From the NCBI GenBank assembly GCA_014379785.1, contig JACMLD010000323.1:1-6508 (forward strand): a stretch of 6,508 bases of DNA, in the 5' to 3' direction. This DNA is from Chitinophagaceae bacterium. Lineage in GTDB: Bacteria > Bacteroidota > Bacteroidia > Chitinophagales > Chitinophagaceae. The position numbers and the translations under genes were made by a program. Every line of letters begins with the position of its first letter. The first letter of the stretch is position 1. Below, one piece after another: positions 1 through 6,508 of the stretch. Under the pieces are notes generated by a model. The model had not been told where the DNA came from. It worked only from the letters and a program-made list of their open reading frames with translations, and ran no database searches.

Positions 1-1653
1 AAAAATGGAGGTGGTTTCCAAAGGCTTGTAGACAAGTCCGACTCTTGGAGAAAATGCCCTATCAGTTTTTATATTGCCACTTTTATTTTTACTCTTTGTT
101 GCGAGATTTGTGGTGTCAAGTCTTCTTGATTCCTGCAAGGACCAGCGCACACCTGCGAGGAGTTTTACTTTTTTGGAAATGCTTATTAAGTCCTGTATAT
201 AGATTCCTGTCCTGATAATCGGGGTTTCTGTAAGTCTTGTGGCGGTAGCAACCGGCATATCTGTTCTGGGAGTATACTTGTTGGGGTCAAGCAGATTTAT
301 GATATCATAGTTTCCAAGAGTCTTGTATGTATAGGCTTTAGTGAGGTAGCGGTCAGCATCCACACCCGCAAGTAAAGTATGACCAATGCCAGCAGTAGTA
401 AACTTACCTGTGAGATCAACCTGTCCGATAAAATAATTTTCTTCGGTGTTGCTACGACCCAGCGGTCTTGTCCAGTCCGCATTAGCAATTGCCTGGATAC
501 GCTCGATAGAAAAATAATCGCGTTTGTAGTTCTGATAAGAGCCATTGACAGCCAGGGTCCATTTGCTGTTTATCTCTTGCTTCAACGTAAATCCAGCAGT
601 TGCCTGCTTTGTTTTTGCATATTGCCATGGAGCGCCGAAAAATGTATTTCTTGATACCGGCGTGATAATCGTGTCACTTATTGAACCGATTCCAAAATCA
701 GGAGTAAAATCATGTTTCAGATAATCAGCCTGCACGGTAAGAGTTGTCTTTTTTCCGAGTTTGAAAAGAAGAGAAGGGTTGACATAAAATCTTTCACTGC
801 TTACTACATCTCTATAGCTGTTTGCGAATTCATAGGTTCCGTTAACTCTGAAAGCGATATTTTTTGATAGTGGTCCGTATAGATCCACACTTGGTTTGTA
901 AAGATCATAGCTGCCGGCTCTCATGGACACTTCGCCACCCCAGTTGAATTTTGGTTGTTTGGTGACCATGTTAACGATTCCGCCCGGTGCCACATTGCCG
1001 TAAAGAATGGCTGCACTGCCTTTGAGCACTTCAACTCTTTCAAGTCCGCTTACCTCCGGCATTGCGCCCGAGTTTACTCTTGAACCGTTTTTGAAAAGAT
1101 TGTTGCTGCCGAGACCATAACCCCTTGCAGAGAATGATTCCTGAGTGCTCGCTCTCGTACCTGCCAGATAGACGCCGTTTACATTTTTTATAACATCGCT
1201 GAGGCGCTGAGCCTGCTGGTCTCTGATCAAACCCTCGTTGATAACTGTTACGCTCTGCGGCAGGTCCATCGGATGGATCGGAGCCTTCCCGGTAGTCAGC
1301 GTTTTGCGGTTTATGGTGCGGTGCCCACTTACTACTACTTCTGCAAGTCTGCCGGAAGTCTCCGATAAGGTAAATCTGATATCACTGTCCTTTCCTTCTT
1401 CTACTGTGACAGCCTGCTCTCTTGTTTCGAGGCCGGTATGTGAAACCACAATTGTGTAGACGCCCGGTTTGAGATTTCGAAGTATAAATGTTCCTTCGTC
1501 AGAAGTAAAAGTGCCAATTTTTTGTTGTTTCACTGAAACGTTCACATCACCGGCCGGCTGACCATCAGTAGTCAATACCAAACCTTTTATATTTTGTGCC
1601 GATGCCCCGATGGTTATCAATAAAATAAATAGTGTACATCTGATTCGTCTCAT
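1..1653 (-). CDS. TonB-dependent siderophore-type outer-membrane receptor, 3' end cut by window
   Basis: The reading frame is open from ATG at 1653-1651 to the left edge (551 codons), so only the N-terminal part is present; relatives are usually about 750-800 residues. The start is secure: an in-frame TAA lies four codons upstream (1668-1666), with a purine-rich AAGACAAAGAAG just before the ATG. Residues 1-19 form a signal peptide ending ASA-Q. Residues 21-97 match a carboxypeptidase-regulatory-like beta-sandwich, common on Bacteroidota receptors. EVVVSG at 105-110 sits where the TonB box is expected. The plug spans about 125-232, with PQSVTVI, SARGYG and ERVEVLKGSAAILYG followed by PGGIVNMVTK, which is the siderophore-receptor pattern rather than the SusC pattern. 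Strands of the barrel follow from about 235. By family it would import a ferric chelate with energy from TonB-ExbBD. The ligand cannot be read from the sequence. Divergent from a PepSY reductase-like gene, which supports an iron role. Confidence 0.93.
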   Translation of the reverse strand, partial: MRRIRCTLFILLITIGASAQNIKGLVLTTDGQPAGDVNVSVKQQKIGTFTSDEGTFILRNLKPGVYTIVVSHTGLETREQAVTVEEGKDSDIRFTLSETSGRLAEVVVSGHRTINRKTLTTGKAPIHPMDLPQSVTVINEGLIRDQQAQRLSDVIKNVNGVYLAGTRASTQESFSARGYGLGSNNLFKNGSRVNSGAMPEVSGLERVEVLKGSAAILYGNVAPGGIVNMVTKQPKFNWGGEVSMRAGSYDLYKPSVDLYGPLSKNIAFRVNGTYEFANSYRDVVSSERFYVNPSLLFKLGKKTTLTVQADYLKHDFTPDFGIGSISDTIITPVSRNTFFGAPWQYAKTKQATAGFTLKQEINSKWTLAVNGSYQNYKRDYFSIERIQAIANADWTRPLGRSNTEENYFIGQVDLTGKFTTAGIGHTLLAGVDADRYLTKAYTYKTLGNYDIINLLDPNKYTPRTDMPVATATRLTETPIIRTGIYIQDLISISKKVKLLAGVRWSLQESRRLDTTNLATKSKNKSGNIKTDRAFSPRVGLVYKPLETTSIF

Positions 1654-1740
1654 CTTCTTTGTCTTTTAAATTTTGCACAAAAGAAATTCAATCCCGACGG
1701 TTTGAATTACCAGATCAGGAAAACAGTTTACACAATCGGG

Positions 1741-1767
1741 AAAAAGTACTAACTGATTGATTTTCAA
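1741..1767 (-). promoter_or_regulatory. Candidate promoter for the receptor gene
   Basis: On the minus strand TTG (1767-1765) is followed after 16 nt by TACTTTTT (1748-1741), close to the Bacteroidota TAnnTTTG -7 element with one mismatch but a spacer slightly shorter than usual. Transcription would begin near 1735, leaving a leader of about 80 nt that contains the 1710-1721 repeat arm. Weak match, position inferred. Confidence 0.28.
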
Positions 1768-1772
1768 TTGGT
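1752..1772. promoter_or_regulatory. Imperfect 21-bp palindrome, possible operator
   Basis: The core is ATTGA-TTT-TCAAT (1756-1768). Extending outward, the pairs at 1755/1769 and 1754/1770 fail but 1753/1771 and 1752/1772 match, giving 7 of 9 pairs around a 3-nt centre. It is AT-rich and of operator size, and lies 3-4 bp from the centre of the 12-bp inverted repeat. It overlaps the TTG of both candidate promoters. It does not match the GATAATGATAATCATTATC Fur consensus well, so no regulator is named. Confidence 0.35.
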
Positions 1773-1786
1773 CTTACTCCAGTTTG
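1757..1786 (+). promoter_or_regulatory. Candidate promoter for the PepSY gene
   Basis: TTG at 1757-1759, a 19-nt gap, then CCAGTTTG at 1779-1786. The Bacteroidota consensus is TTG, about 19 nt, then TAnnTTTG; here the spacing and TTTG fit but the TA is replaced by CC. Transcription would begin near 1792, just before the 1796-1807 repeat arm. Weak match, position inferred. Confidence 0.28.
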
Positions 1787-1863
1787 TCACGACAATTCCT
1801 GATCTGGCAAAACATTTTTCCAAAGTCGTAACCTGCCTGTATTATGATCCGCGACATTTGCGC

Positions 1864-3126
1864 ATGCAAATTTTTCCGAAGTGGCCACAGGTCAGAAAGT
1901 TTTTTACCGATGTGCATTTGTGGCTTGGACTGTCCAGCGGCCTGGTGGTGGTGGCCGTTTGTTTCAGCGGCACGATTTACGTTTGGAACTCAGAGCTTTC
2001 AGAGTGGTCGGCTCCTCATCTTTTTAAGTCGGCCCAGCCCGCGAATACGGTTCGGATAGCCCCTGATTCTCTCTTTGCCCAAGTTGAAAAAGAATCCAAA
2101 GCTTCCGTTGTTTCGGTCCTGATACCGGCCGACGATCACCGCAGCTACCAATACAATACGCGCAACAAAAATGAAAAAGGAAGGGGTGGGGTAACGTATT
2201 ATGCCAACCCTTATACCGGAAAAGTGCAGGGCAACTCGAAAGAAAAAACGGGCACCCAGAAATTCATGGCTTCCATGTTCAGCCTTCACCGCTGGCTTTT
2301 TCTCGACAAAATTGAAAAACGGGAAGTTGGAAGCGCGATAACGGGAATCGCCACCATCATATTCACGCTGGGTTGCATTACGGGTCTTGTTATCTGGTTT
2401 CCCAAAAATGTGCGCATGTGGCGACAGGGACTCAAAATAAAAACCAGCGCCAATTGGAAAAGAGTCAACCATGACCTGCACAATTCACTGGCATTTTATT
2501 CGCTGATCATTTTGTTGATGATGGGACTGACCGGACCTTTCTTTTCTTTTCCGTGGTACAGGCAAGGTCTGCAGAAAACGCTGGGCACTTACAAACCCCA
2601 GGAAGGGCGTGGCGGAGAAGGTCGCGGCTCTGAAAAAAAACCAACTGAAGGTCGCGGTGGCGAAGCCAAACAAAAAGATTCTTCAGGGGCAAAAAAAACG
2701 AAGGACTCAATAATCACTTTAATGCCACTGCAACAATATATTGCTGCTGCTGATCAGGCGCTGTCATACCGCGGAGACTATACCATTACCCTGCCGGCCG
2801 ACAACCCATCCACACTGGCCATCAGCAAAAACAAAAAAGGATTTTTTGCGCCTGCGGCTGCAGACCGCCTCACGTTAGACGTTGCGACTGCAACCATAAA
2901 AAAGAAAGATATTTTTCGCGAGAAGCCGTTTAACGAAAGAATTTCCGGTTCCATCAAAGCCATCCATGTCGGAAACGTGTATGGAACATTTTCAAAGATT
3001 ATTTATTTCCTTGCATGTCTCATTGCCACCTCACTTCCCATCACGGGCACACTGATCTGGTGGAATAAGCTGAAGAAAAAAAGAAACCGGAAGAAAGGAT
3101 TATCCGTTGATATCTCAGTTGACTGA
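1864..3126 (+). CDS. PepSY-associated four-helix membrane protein, probable siderophore-iron reductase
   Basis: A 420-residue protein when started at ATG 1864. The frame also opens at TTG 1768, but those 32 extra residues are polar and unlike the family, whose members begin shortly before a W/H-rich first helix; the ATG also fits the symmetry of the intergenic repeat. Membrane segments lie near 22-42, 157-179, 208-228 and 376-399, with K/R-rich loops at 180-200 and a C-tail NKLKKKRNRKK, so both ends are cytoplasmic and loops 43-155 and 229-375 periplasmic. Conserved-position histidines H18, H142, H203/H206 and H368 flank the helices and are candidate heme ligands. By family (compare FoxB and FpvG of Pseudomonas) it would reduce ferric siderophores in the periplasm; substrate is inferred only from the divergent receptor. 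The second periplasmic loop carries an unusual GRG-rich insert. The gene ends inside the neighbouring kinase gene. Confidence 0.85.
   Translation: MQIFPKWPQVRKFFTDVHLWLGLSSGLVVVAVCFSGTIYVWNSELSEWSAPHLFKSAQPANTVRIAPDSLFAQVEKESKASVVSVLIPADDHRSYQYNTRNKNEKGRGGVTYYANPYTGKVQGNSKEKTGTQKFMASMFSLHRWLFLDKIEKREVGSAITGIATIIFTLGCITGLVIWFPKNVRMWRQGLKIKTSANWKRVNHDLHNSLAFYSLIILLMMGLTGPFFSFPWYRQGLQKTLGTYKPQEGRGGEGRGSEKKPTEGRGGEAKQKDSSGAKKTKDSIITLMPLQQYIAAADQALSYRGDYTITLPADNPSTLAISKNKKGFFAPAAADRLTLDVATATIKKKDIFREKPFNERISGSIKAIHVGNVYGTFSKIIYFLACLIATSLPITGTLIWWNKLKKKRNRKKGLSVDISVD
2602..2664 (+). repeat. GRG-rich low-complexity segment within the PepSY protein
   Basis: Residues 247-267 contain three EGRG units, as EGRGGEGRGSEKK and then TEGRGGEAKQ, followed by a K/S-rich stretch to about 280. 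At DNA level GAAGGTCGCGG occurs twice. Two runs of eight A are embedded in or follow it (2633-2640 and 2691-2698). By the predicted topology it lies in the periplasmic loop between helices 3 and 4. It looks like a flexible charged linker; no function is assigned. Confidence 0.7.
3115..3126. other. Tail-to-tail 12-bp overlap of two stop-codon regions
   Basis: TCAGTTGACTGA contains the TGA stop of the PepSY gene (3124-3126, plus) and the TGA stop of the kinase gene (3117-3115, minus). The segment is itself a near-palindrome (TCAGT-TG-ACTGA), so the two proteins end similarly, SVD and SVN. No intergenic terminator hairpin exists between the genes, and each transcript must run into the other gene as antisense. 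Confidence 0.9.
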
Positions 3127-6100
3127 CAACGCAGCATGAATTCCGCCCGACCATTTTTCCAGGCAGAGAACCAGCTGTTCGAGATTGATCGGTTTGCTGA
3201 TATAGTCATTCATCCCGGATGCGAGGCATTGCTCGCGATCGCCGTCAATGGCATTTGCAGTCATAGCCACTATCACGGGTTGTCTGTATCTGCCATTGCG
3301 AATGAGGCGGGTTGATTCATGTCCATCCATTTCCGGCATCTGGATGTCCATCAGTATAAGATCAAAATTTTCTGAGCGACTCATTTCAAGCGCTTCTACA
3401 CCGTTCTTTGCAAGAGCGGGCTTGTAACCCAGCTTTTCAAGTACGGTCAGAGCCAGCAATTGATTTATCTGGTTGTCTTCAGCCACCATGATCTTCATAG
3501 GAAAACGCCGGGCAAAATCTTTGCTCAAAACCCCGTTGCTGCTGCGTGAAGGTTTATGGGCCGGCACTGCGGGTGCCAGACCAATGGAAGACACAATCGA
3601 AAAACAAAATGCAGAGCCCTTGCCTGGGGCACTGGTCACCGAAATTTTTCCACCCATCAGTGTCACCAGTTTTTCACAGATTACAAGACCAAGGCCAGTG
3701 CCGCCATATTTCCTGGTTGTAGAAGAATCTACCTGGGAGAAAGCTTTGAAAAGCCTGTCAATCTTCCCCGCGGGGATTCCGATACCTGTGTCTTTTACCT
3801 CAAATCCAATCTCTGCCTTACTGCCGTTGCTACCGCCCACTTTAAAAACCCTGACATGGATTTCACCATTCGCGGTAAATTTCATCGCGTTGCCAATGAG
3901 GTTTATCAGTACCTGTCGCAGTCTGCCAGCATCACCTTTGAGGTATACCGGCACCTGCTCCTCAATATGATAACTGAGGCTGTTAGACTTTTCTATCGTC
4001 TTTGCTGCGAAAAGCTTGGTCACGTCCTCCAGGCAGTTGCACAAGTCAAAATCTCTTTCTTCCAGCTCCAGTTTTCCTGACTCGATTTTTGAAAAATCAA
4101 GAATATCGTTGATTACAATGAGCAACGATTCTGCTGAACTGTGAATGGTGGAAAGATAGCTGTGCTGTTCTGCAGTGAGTGCAGTCTGAGCGAGCAGTGA
4201 AGACATGCCTATTACACCGTTCATCGGTGTTCGTATCTCATGGCTCATCGTTGCAAGAAAAATACTTTTTGCTTTGTTGGCTTCATCCGCATCATGGCGT
4301 GCCTGCTCCGCTTCCAGCCTTGCCTTTCTTTCTTCCACATTCATGTGCAGTAATTGGCTGGTCTTTTCGCTGACCTGTGTTTCCAATGCTTTCTTTTGGT
4401 TCTGAATATTTTTTGTACGGAAGAAAAATACCAGTAAAATCACTCCTGCAAACACAAGGGTTGACAGAATTCTAAACCACCAGGTAAGCCAGAAAGGTGG
4501 TTCTATGATCACCAGGATACTGGTCCCTGTTTTGTTCCACAAGCCGTCATTGTTTGACCCGATTACTGTGAATGTATAAGTTCCGGGATCCAGATTTGTG
4601 TAAGTGGCGGTTCTTTTATGTCCTACATAGTTCCAGTCTTTGTCGAATCCCTTCAACTTATATGCATAGCTGTTTTTGTCAGGCAGCGTAAAATTAAGCG
4701 CTGCGAATTCAAACGTAAATACCGATTGGTTGTGTTTCAGACGAATGGTATCTGTAAGCGCTTCGGCCTTATTAAAAATCTGGAAACTGGTGATGTAAAC
4801 CGGAGGAATGAAATTGTTCATTTTTATACTGTCCGGGTAAAATGCGTTGAGTCCGTTTGAGCCGCCGAAATAAAGTTTTCCATCGGGTGCGCGAAAGCTG
4901 CAGCGCGATTTAAATTCGCTCCCCTGCAAACCATCTGTGATGCCATAATTGCGCGCCTGCTTTGAGTCTACATCATATCGGGTGAGTCCCTGATTGGAAC
5001 TTATCCAAAGTTTGCCAGCCTTGTCTTCCAACACGTTCCTGATCATATGATTGGGGAGACCTTCACGGATTGCGGAAAAATTATCATCATCGCGATTATA
5101 AATATTCAAACCTCCGGCAGTACCGACCCAAAGGTTCCCTTTACTGTCTTCAATGAGGCATTCTATCAAATTGTTGCTGATGCTGTTTTTGTCTTTCGAG
5201 TTGCGGTAGTGGGTGAAATGTCCGGTTGCCGGATTTAATCTGTCAAGGCCATTCTCTGTACCAATCCAGATGTCTCCATTTTTATCTTCGAGAAGGGCCT
5301 TGATGAAGTTATTGGCGATACCTTTCTCATCATCCTGCTTTTTGTAGATCTGAATAAAGGCCTTTTTGTTTTTGTCAAATATCTGCAGGCCTCCGCCCCA
5401 GGTCCCCACCCAGATCTGCTGCTTTCGATCCTTCATCAGTACGGTTACAGACAGGACGGCCAGGCTGTTTTTATTATTGGTCAGTGGAGCAACATGGGTG
5501 AATTTTTCTGCCTTGATATCAAAGAGGTCGAAACCCCCGCGATGAAATCCAAGCGCTATCAAATCCGGCTCAACCTCAATAATGGTATTGACAAAATCAG
5601 AGGAAATACTGTTTTTTATTTTGGGATTGTTTAGATAGCGGACTGCACGACCGGTACTGGCGTTGAAATTGTTTAACCCCCCGCCATCAGTGCCTACCCA
5701 GATATTTCCACGACTATCATTTGCTACTGAAAGCAGGCTATTGCTACTGAGGCTGTTTGGGTTATCGGAGACATGAGCATAAGTAGTAAATTTATCGCCG
5801 AAGGCAGGGAGGAAGTTTACACCCCCTGACCAGGTTCCCACCCACATATTGTTTACATCGTCGCGGTAAAGACCGTGGATGGAATTGTTACTGATGGAAT
5901 TGATATTGTTGATTTCATTTTTGAATGTATAAAAATCATCGGTTTGACTGTTTAAGATACTGATGCCACCATTTTCTGTACCCACCCATAAGTCACCAAA
6001 TCTGTCTTCCGAAAATGAAAGAATATCATTGTGCGCCAAACTTTTTTTGTCTCTGTCAATGTGCTGATAGTTTTTGAATTGAAGGTTCCTGGTATCGATT

Positions 6101-6508
6101 CTGGAGATACCCCCACCCTGGGTGCCAACCCATATAAAGTCGTGTTTGTCCCGATAGACGGTTTTTATCCAGTTTGATGCAACTGTATTATAGGAACCAG
6201 CTCTGAAGCAACTGAAAACCTCCGTCTTTGGGTTAAAAAGATTCAATCCGTCTTTGGTTGCTATCCACAATCTTCCCTGTTTGTCTTCCACAACACGGTA
6301 AATAAAGTCATTACTGATAGAAGTAGAGTCACTGTCCCGATGGACGTATTTCTTGAATTTTTTTGTTTTCTCGTCAAGCTTGAAAAGCCCATCTGCAGTA
6401 CCTATCCAGATATTCGCCCTGCTGTCCTGAAATATTGTCCTTGCCGATCCCTTGCCAGGGGAGCCATAATGAATAAAATTGTCGTTCTTTCTGTCAAAAA
6501 GGTCCAGT
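3115..6508 (-). CDS. Hybrid sensor histidine kinase/response regulator with periplasmic propeller, 5' end cut by window
   Basis: The frame is open from the right edge (first full codon 6507-6505) to TGA at 3117-3115, giving 1130 visible residues; the true start lies outside, and a GTG at 6291 is internal. Residues 1 to about 565 are two-component-regulator propeller repeats. A Y_Y_Y domain follows (about 600-669), then one membrane helix (673-697) and a coiled coil (about 698-750). The HisKA domain has SHEIRTPMNG with phospho-acceptor H756. The ATPase has N869/N873 in LINLIGNAMKFT, G1 box DTGIGIP (906-912) and GGTGLG (935-940). After a linker comes a receiver (about 1004-1120) with acidic pair E1010/D1011, phospho-acceptor D1054 in LILMDIQMP, T1083 and K1105. 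All key residues are present, so it should be active. The protein ends about ten residues after the receiver and lacks the AraC-type DNA-binding domain of Bacteroides HTCS proteins. A separate phosphotransfer partner is inferred. Signal sensed is unknown. Confidence 0.94.
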   Translation of the reverse strand, partial: LDLFDRKNDNFIHYGSPGKGSARTIFQDSRANIWIGTADGLFKLDEKTKKFKKYVHRDSDSTSISNDFIYRVVEDKQGRLWIATKDGLNLFNPKTEVFSCFRAGSYNTVASNWIKTVYRDKHDFIWVGTQGGGISRIDTRNLQFKNYQHIDRDKKSLAHNDILSFSEDRFGDLWVGTENGGISILNSQTDDFYTFKNEINNINSISNNSIHGLYRDDVNNMWVGTWSGGVNFLPAFGDKFTTYAHVSDNPNSLSSNSLLSVANDSRGNIWVGTDGGGLNNFNASTGRAVRYLNNPKIKNSISSDFVNTIIEVEPDLIALGFHRGGFDLFDIKAEKFTHVAPLTNNKNSLAVLSVTVLMKDRKQQIWVGTWGGGLQIFDKNKKAFIQIYKKQDDEKGIANNFIKALLEDKNGDIWIGTENGLDRLNPATGHFTHYRNSKDKNSISNNLIECLIEDSKGNLWVGTAGGLNIYNRDDDNFSAIREGLPNHMIRNVLEDKAGKLWISSNQGLTRYDVDSKQARNYGITDGLQGSEFKSRCSFRAPDGKLYFGGSNGLNAFYPDSIKMNNFIPPVYITSFQIFNKAEALTDTIRLKHNQSVFTFEFAALNFTLPDKNSYAYKLKGFDKDWNYVGHKRTATYTNLDPGTYTFTVIGSNNDGLWNKTGTSILVIIEPPFWLTWWFRILSTLVFAGVILLVFFFRTKNIQNQKKALETQVSEKTSQLLHMNVEERKARLEAEQARHDADEANKAKSIFLATMSHEIRTPMNGVIGMSSLLAQTALTAEQHSYLSTIHSSAESLLIVINDILDFSKIESGKLELEERDFDLCNCLEDVTKLFAAKTIEKSNSLSYHIEEQVPVYLKGDAGRLRQVLINLIGNAMKFTANGEIHVRVFKVGGSNGSKAEIGFEVKDTGIGIPAGKIDRLFKAFSQVDSSTTRKYGGTGLGLVICEKLVTLMGGKISVTSAPGKGSAFCFSIVSSIGLAPAVPAHKPSRSSNGVLSKDFARRFPMKIMVAEDNQINQLLALTVLEKLGYKPALAKNGVEALEMSRSENFDLILMDIQMPEMDGHESTRLIRNGRYRQPVIVAMTANAIDGDREQCLASGMNDYISKPINLEQLVLCLEKWSGGIHAALSVN
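4813..6507 (-). repeat. Array of beta-propeller blade repeats in the sensor kinase
   Basis: Twelve blade motifs of the form (L/I)W(V/I)GT-GG(L/I)-(F/N) are visible, with the key aromatic at residues 34, 81, 126, 174, 222, 270, 366, 414, 460, 501 and 546 of the fragment, and a degenerate blade near 318. Spacing is almost constant at 48 residues (144 nt) in the middle. The first residues, LDLFDRKN, are the tail of one more blade. Proteins of this type normally have 14 blades in two seven-bladed propellers, so only one or two blades and a signal peptide are probably missing. Confidence 0.88.

Larger units (their letters stand above)
1710..1807. repeat. Perfect 12-bp inverted repeat, one arm in each divergent leader
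   Basis: CCAGATCAGGAA at 1710-1721 is the exact reverse complement of TTCCTGATCTGG at 1796-1807, with 74 bp between the arms. Read in the direction of each gene, both leaders therefore carry the same TTCCTGATCTGG. The arm is followed by 56 nt before the receptor ATG (1709-1654) and by 56 nt before the PepSY ATG (1808-1863), so the repeat is centred exactly between the two start codons. It could be a paired operator, a shared leader-RNA element, or coincidence. Confidence 0.75.
1654..1863. promoter_or_regulatory. Divergent intergenic control region
   Basis: These 210 bp separate the start codons of the receptor (minus) and the PepSY gene (plus). The region holds a perfect 12-bp inverted repeat, a central imperfect palindrome and one weak candidate Bacteroidota-type promoter in each direction, described separately. 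No other gene was found here. A frame is open upstream of the PepSY ATG back to a TTG at 1768, but the predicted product there does not resemble the family. No clear canonical Fur box was recognised. Confidence 0.7.

Noticed and set aside
379..654. Short plus-strand open frame (also one at 1238-1459 and a minus one at 297-545)
   Set aside because: All fall within the receptor coding region in other frames, where the receptor frame is continuous and shows plug and barrel features.
1752..1772. Canonical Fur box
   Set aside because: The palindrome is of suitable length but matches the classic consensus poorly, so it is listed only as a possible operator of unknown regulator.
1768..1863. TTG at 1768 as the start of the PepSY protein
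   Set aside because: It would add 32 residues unlike the family, place the candidate promoter and repeat arm inside the coding region, and use a rare start codon; ATG 1864 is preferred.
1999..2481. 160-codon open frame on the minus strand opposite the PepSY gene
   Set aside because: Its product is rich in F, R and G with no domain pattern, and the plus strand carries a clear membrane-protein family signature; it is a shadow frame.
3090..3140. Rho-independent terminator between the convergent genes
   Set aside because: Only a 5-bp inverted repeat without a T-run is present, and it is fully inside coding sequence.
3473..4080. Two overlapping plus-strand open frames of 165 and 174 codons
   Set aside because: They lie opposite the ATPase and receiver regions of the kinase, whose motifs are intact on the minus strand; the plus products resemble nothing and have no sensible start context.
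6289..6291. GTG at 6291 as the start of the sensor kinase
   Set aside because: The same frame continues upstream to the window edge with another full propeller blade and part of one more, so this codon is an internal valine.

Overview
The window looks like a chromosomal piece of a Bacteroidota genome, probably near Chitinophagaceae or Sphingobacteriales. This is inferred from three things: a TonB-dependent receptor with an N-terminal carboxypeptidase-regulatory-like domain, a propeller/Y_Y_Y hybrid sensor kinase, and purine-rich rather than classical Shine-Dalgarno translation starts. It holds three protein genes, two of them cut by the window edges. I saw no RNA genes, mobile elements or CRISPR arrays.

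Layout: (1) 1-1653, minus strand, is the N-terminal 551 residues of a TonB-dependent siderophore-type outer-membrane receptor; its C-terminal barrel lies beyond the left edge. (2) 1654-1863 is a 210-bp divergent intergenic region with an unusually symmetric architecture. A perfect 12-bp inverted repeat has each arm exactly 56 nt from the start codon on its side, and a 21-bp imperfect palindrome sits near the centre between two weak candidate promoters. (3) 1864-3126, plus strand, is a PepSY-associated four-helix membrane protein resembling siderophore-iron reductases. (4) 3115-6508, minus strand, is the C-terminal 1130 residues of a very large hybrid sensor kinase: beta-propeller repeats, Y_Y_Y domain, one membrane helix, HisKA, HATPase and a receiver domain. 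Its N-terminus lies beyond the right edge. It converges on the PepSY gene and overlaps it by 12 bp.

How they fit together: the receptor and the PepSY protein form a plausible iron-acquisition pair. The receptor would import a ferric chelate across the outer membrane, and the PepSY protein would use heme-relayed electrons at the inner membrane to release the iron. The matching 12-nt element in both leaders suggests one regulator or one post-transcriptional factor acting on both genes. The kinase is a periplasmic-sensing phosphorelay protein without a DNA-binding domain; whether it controls the iron pair cannot be decided from this window. The main candidate for something undescribed is the symmetric intergenic element.
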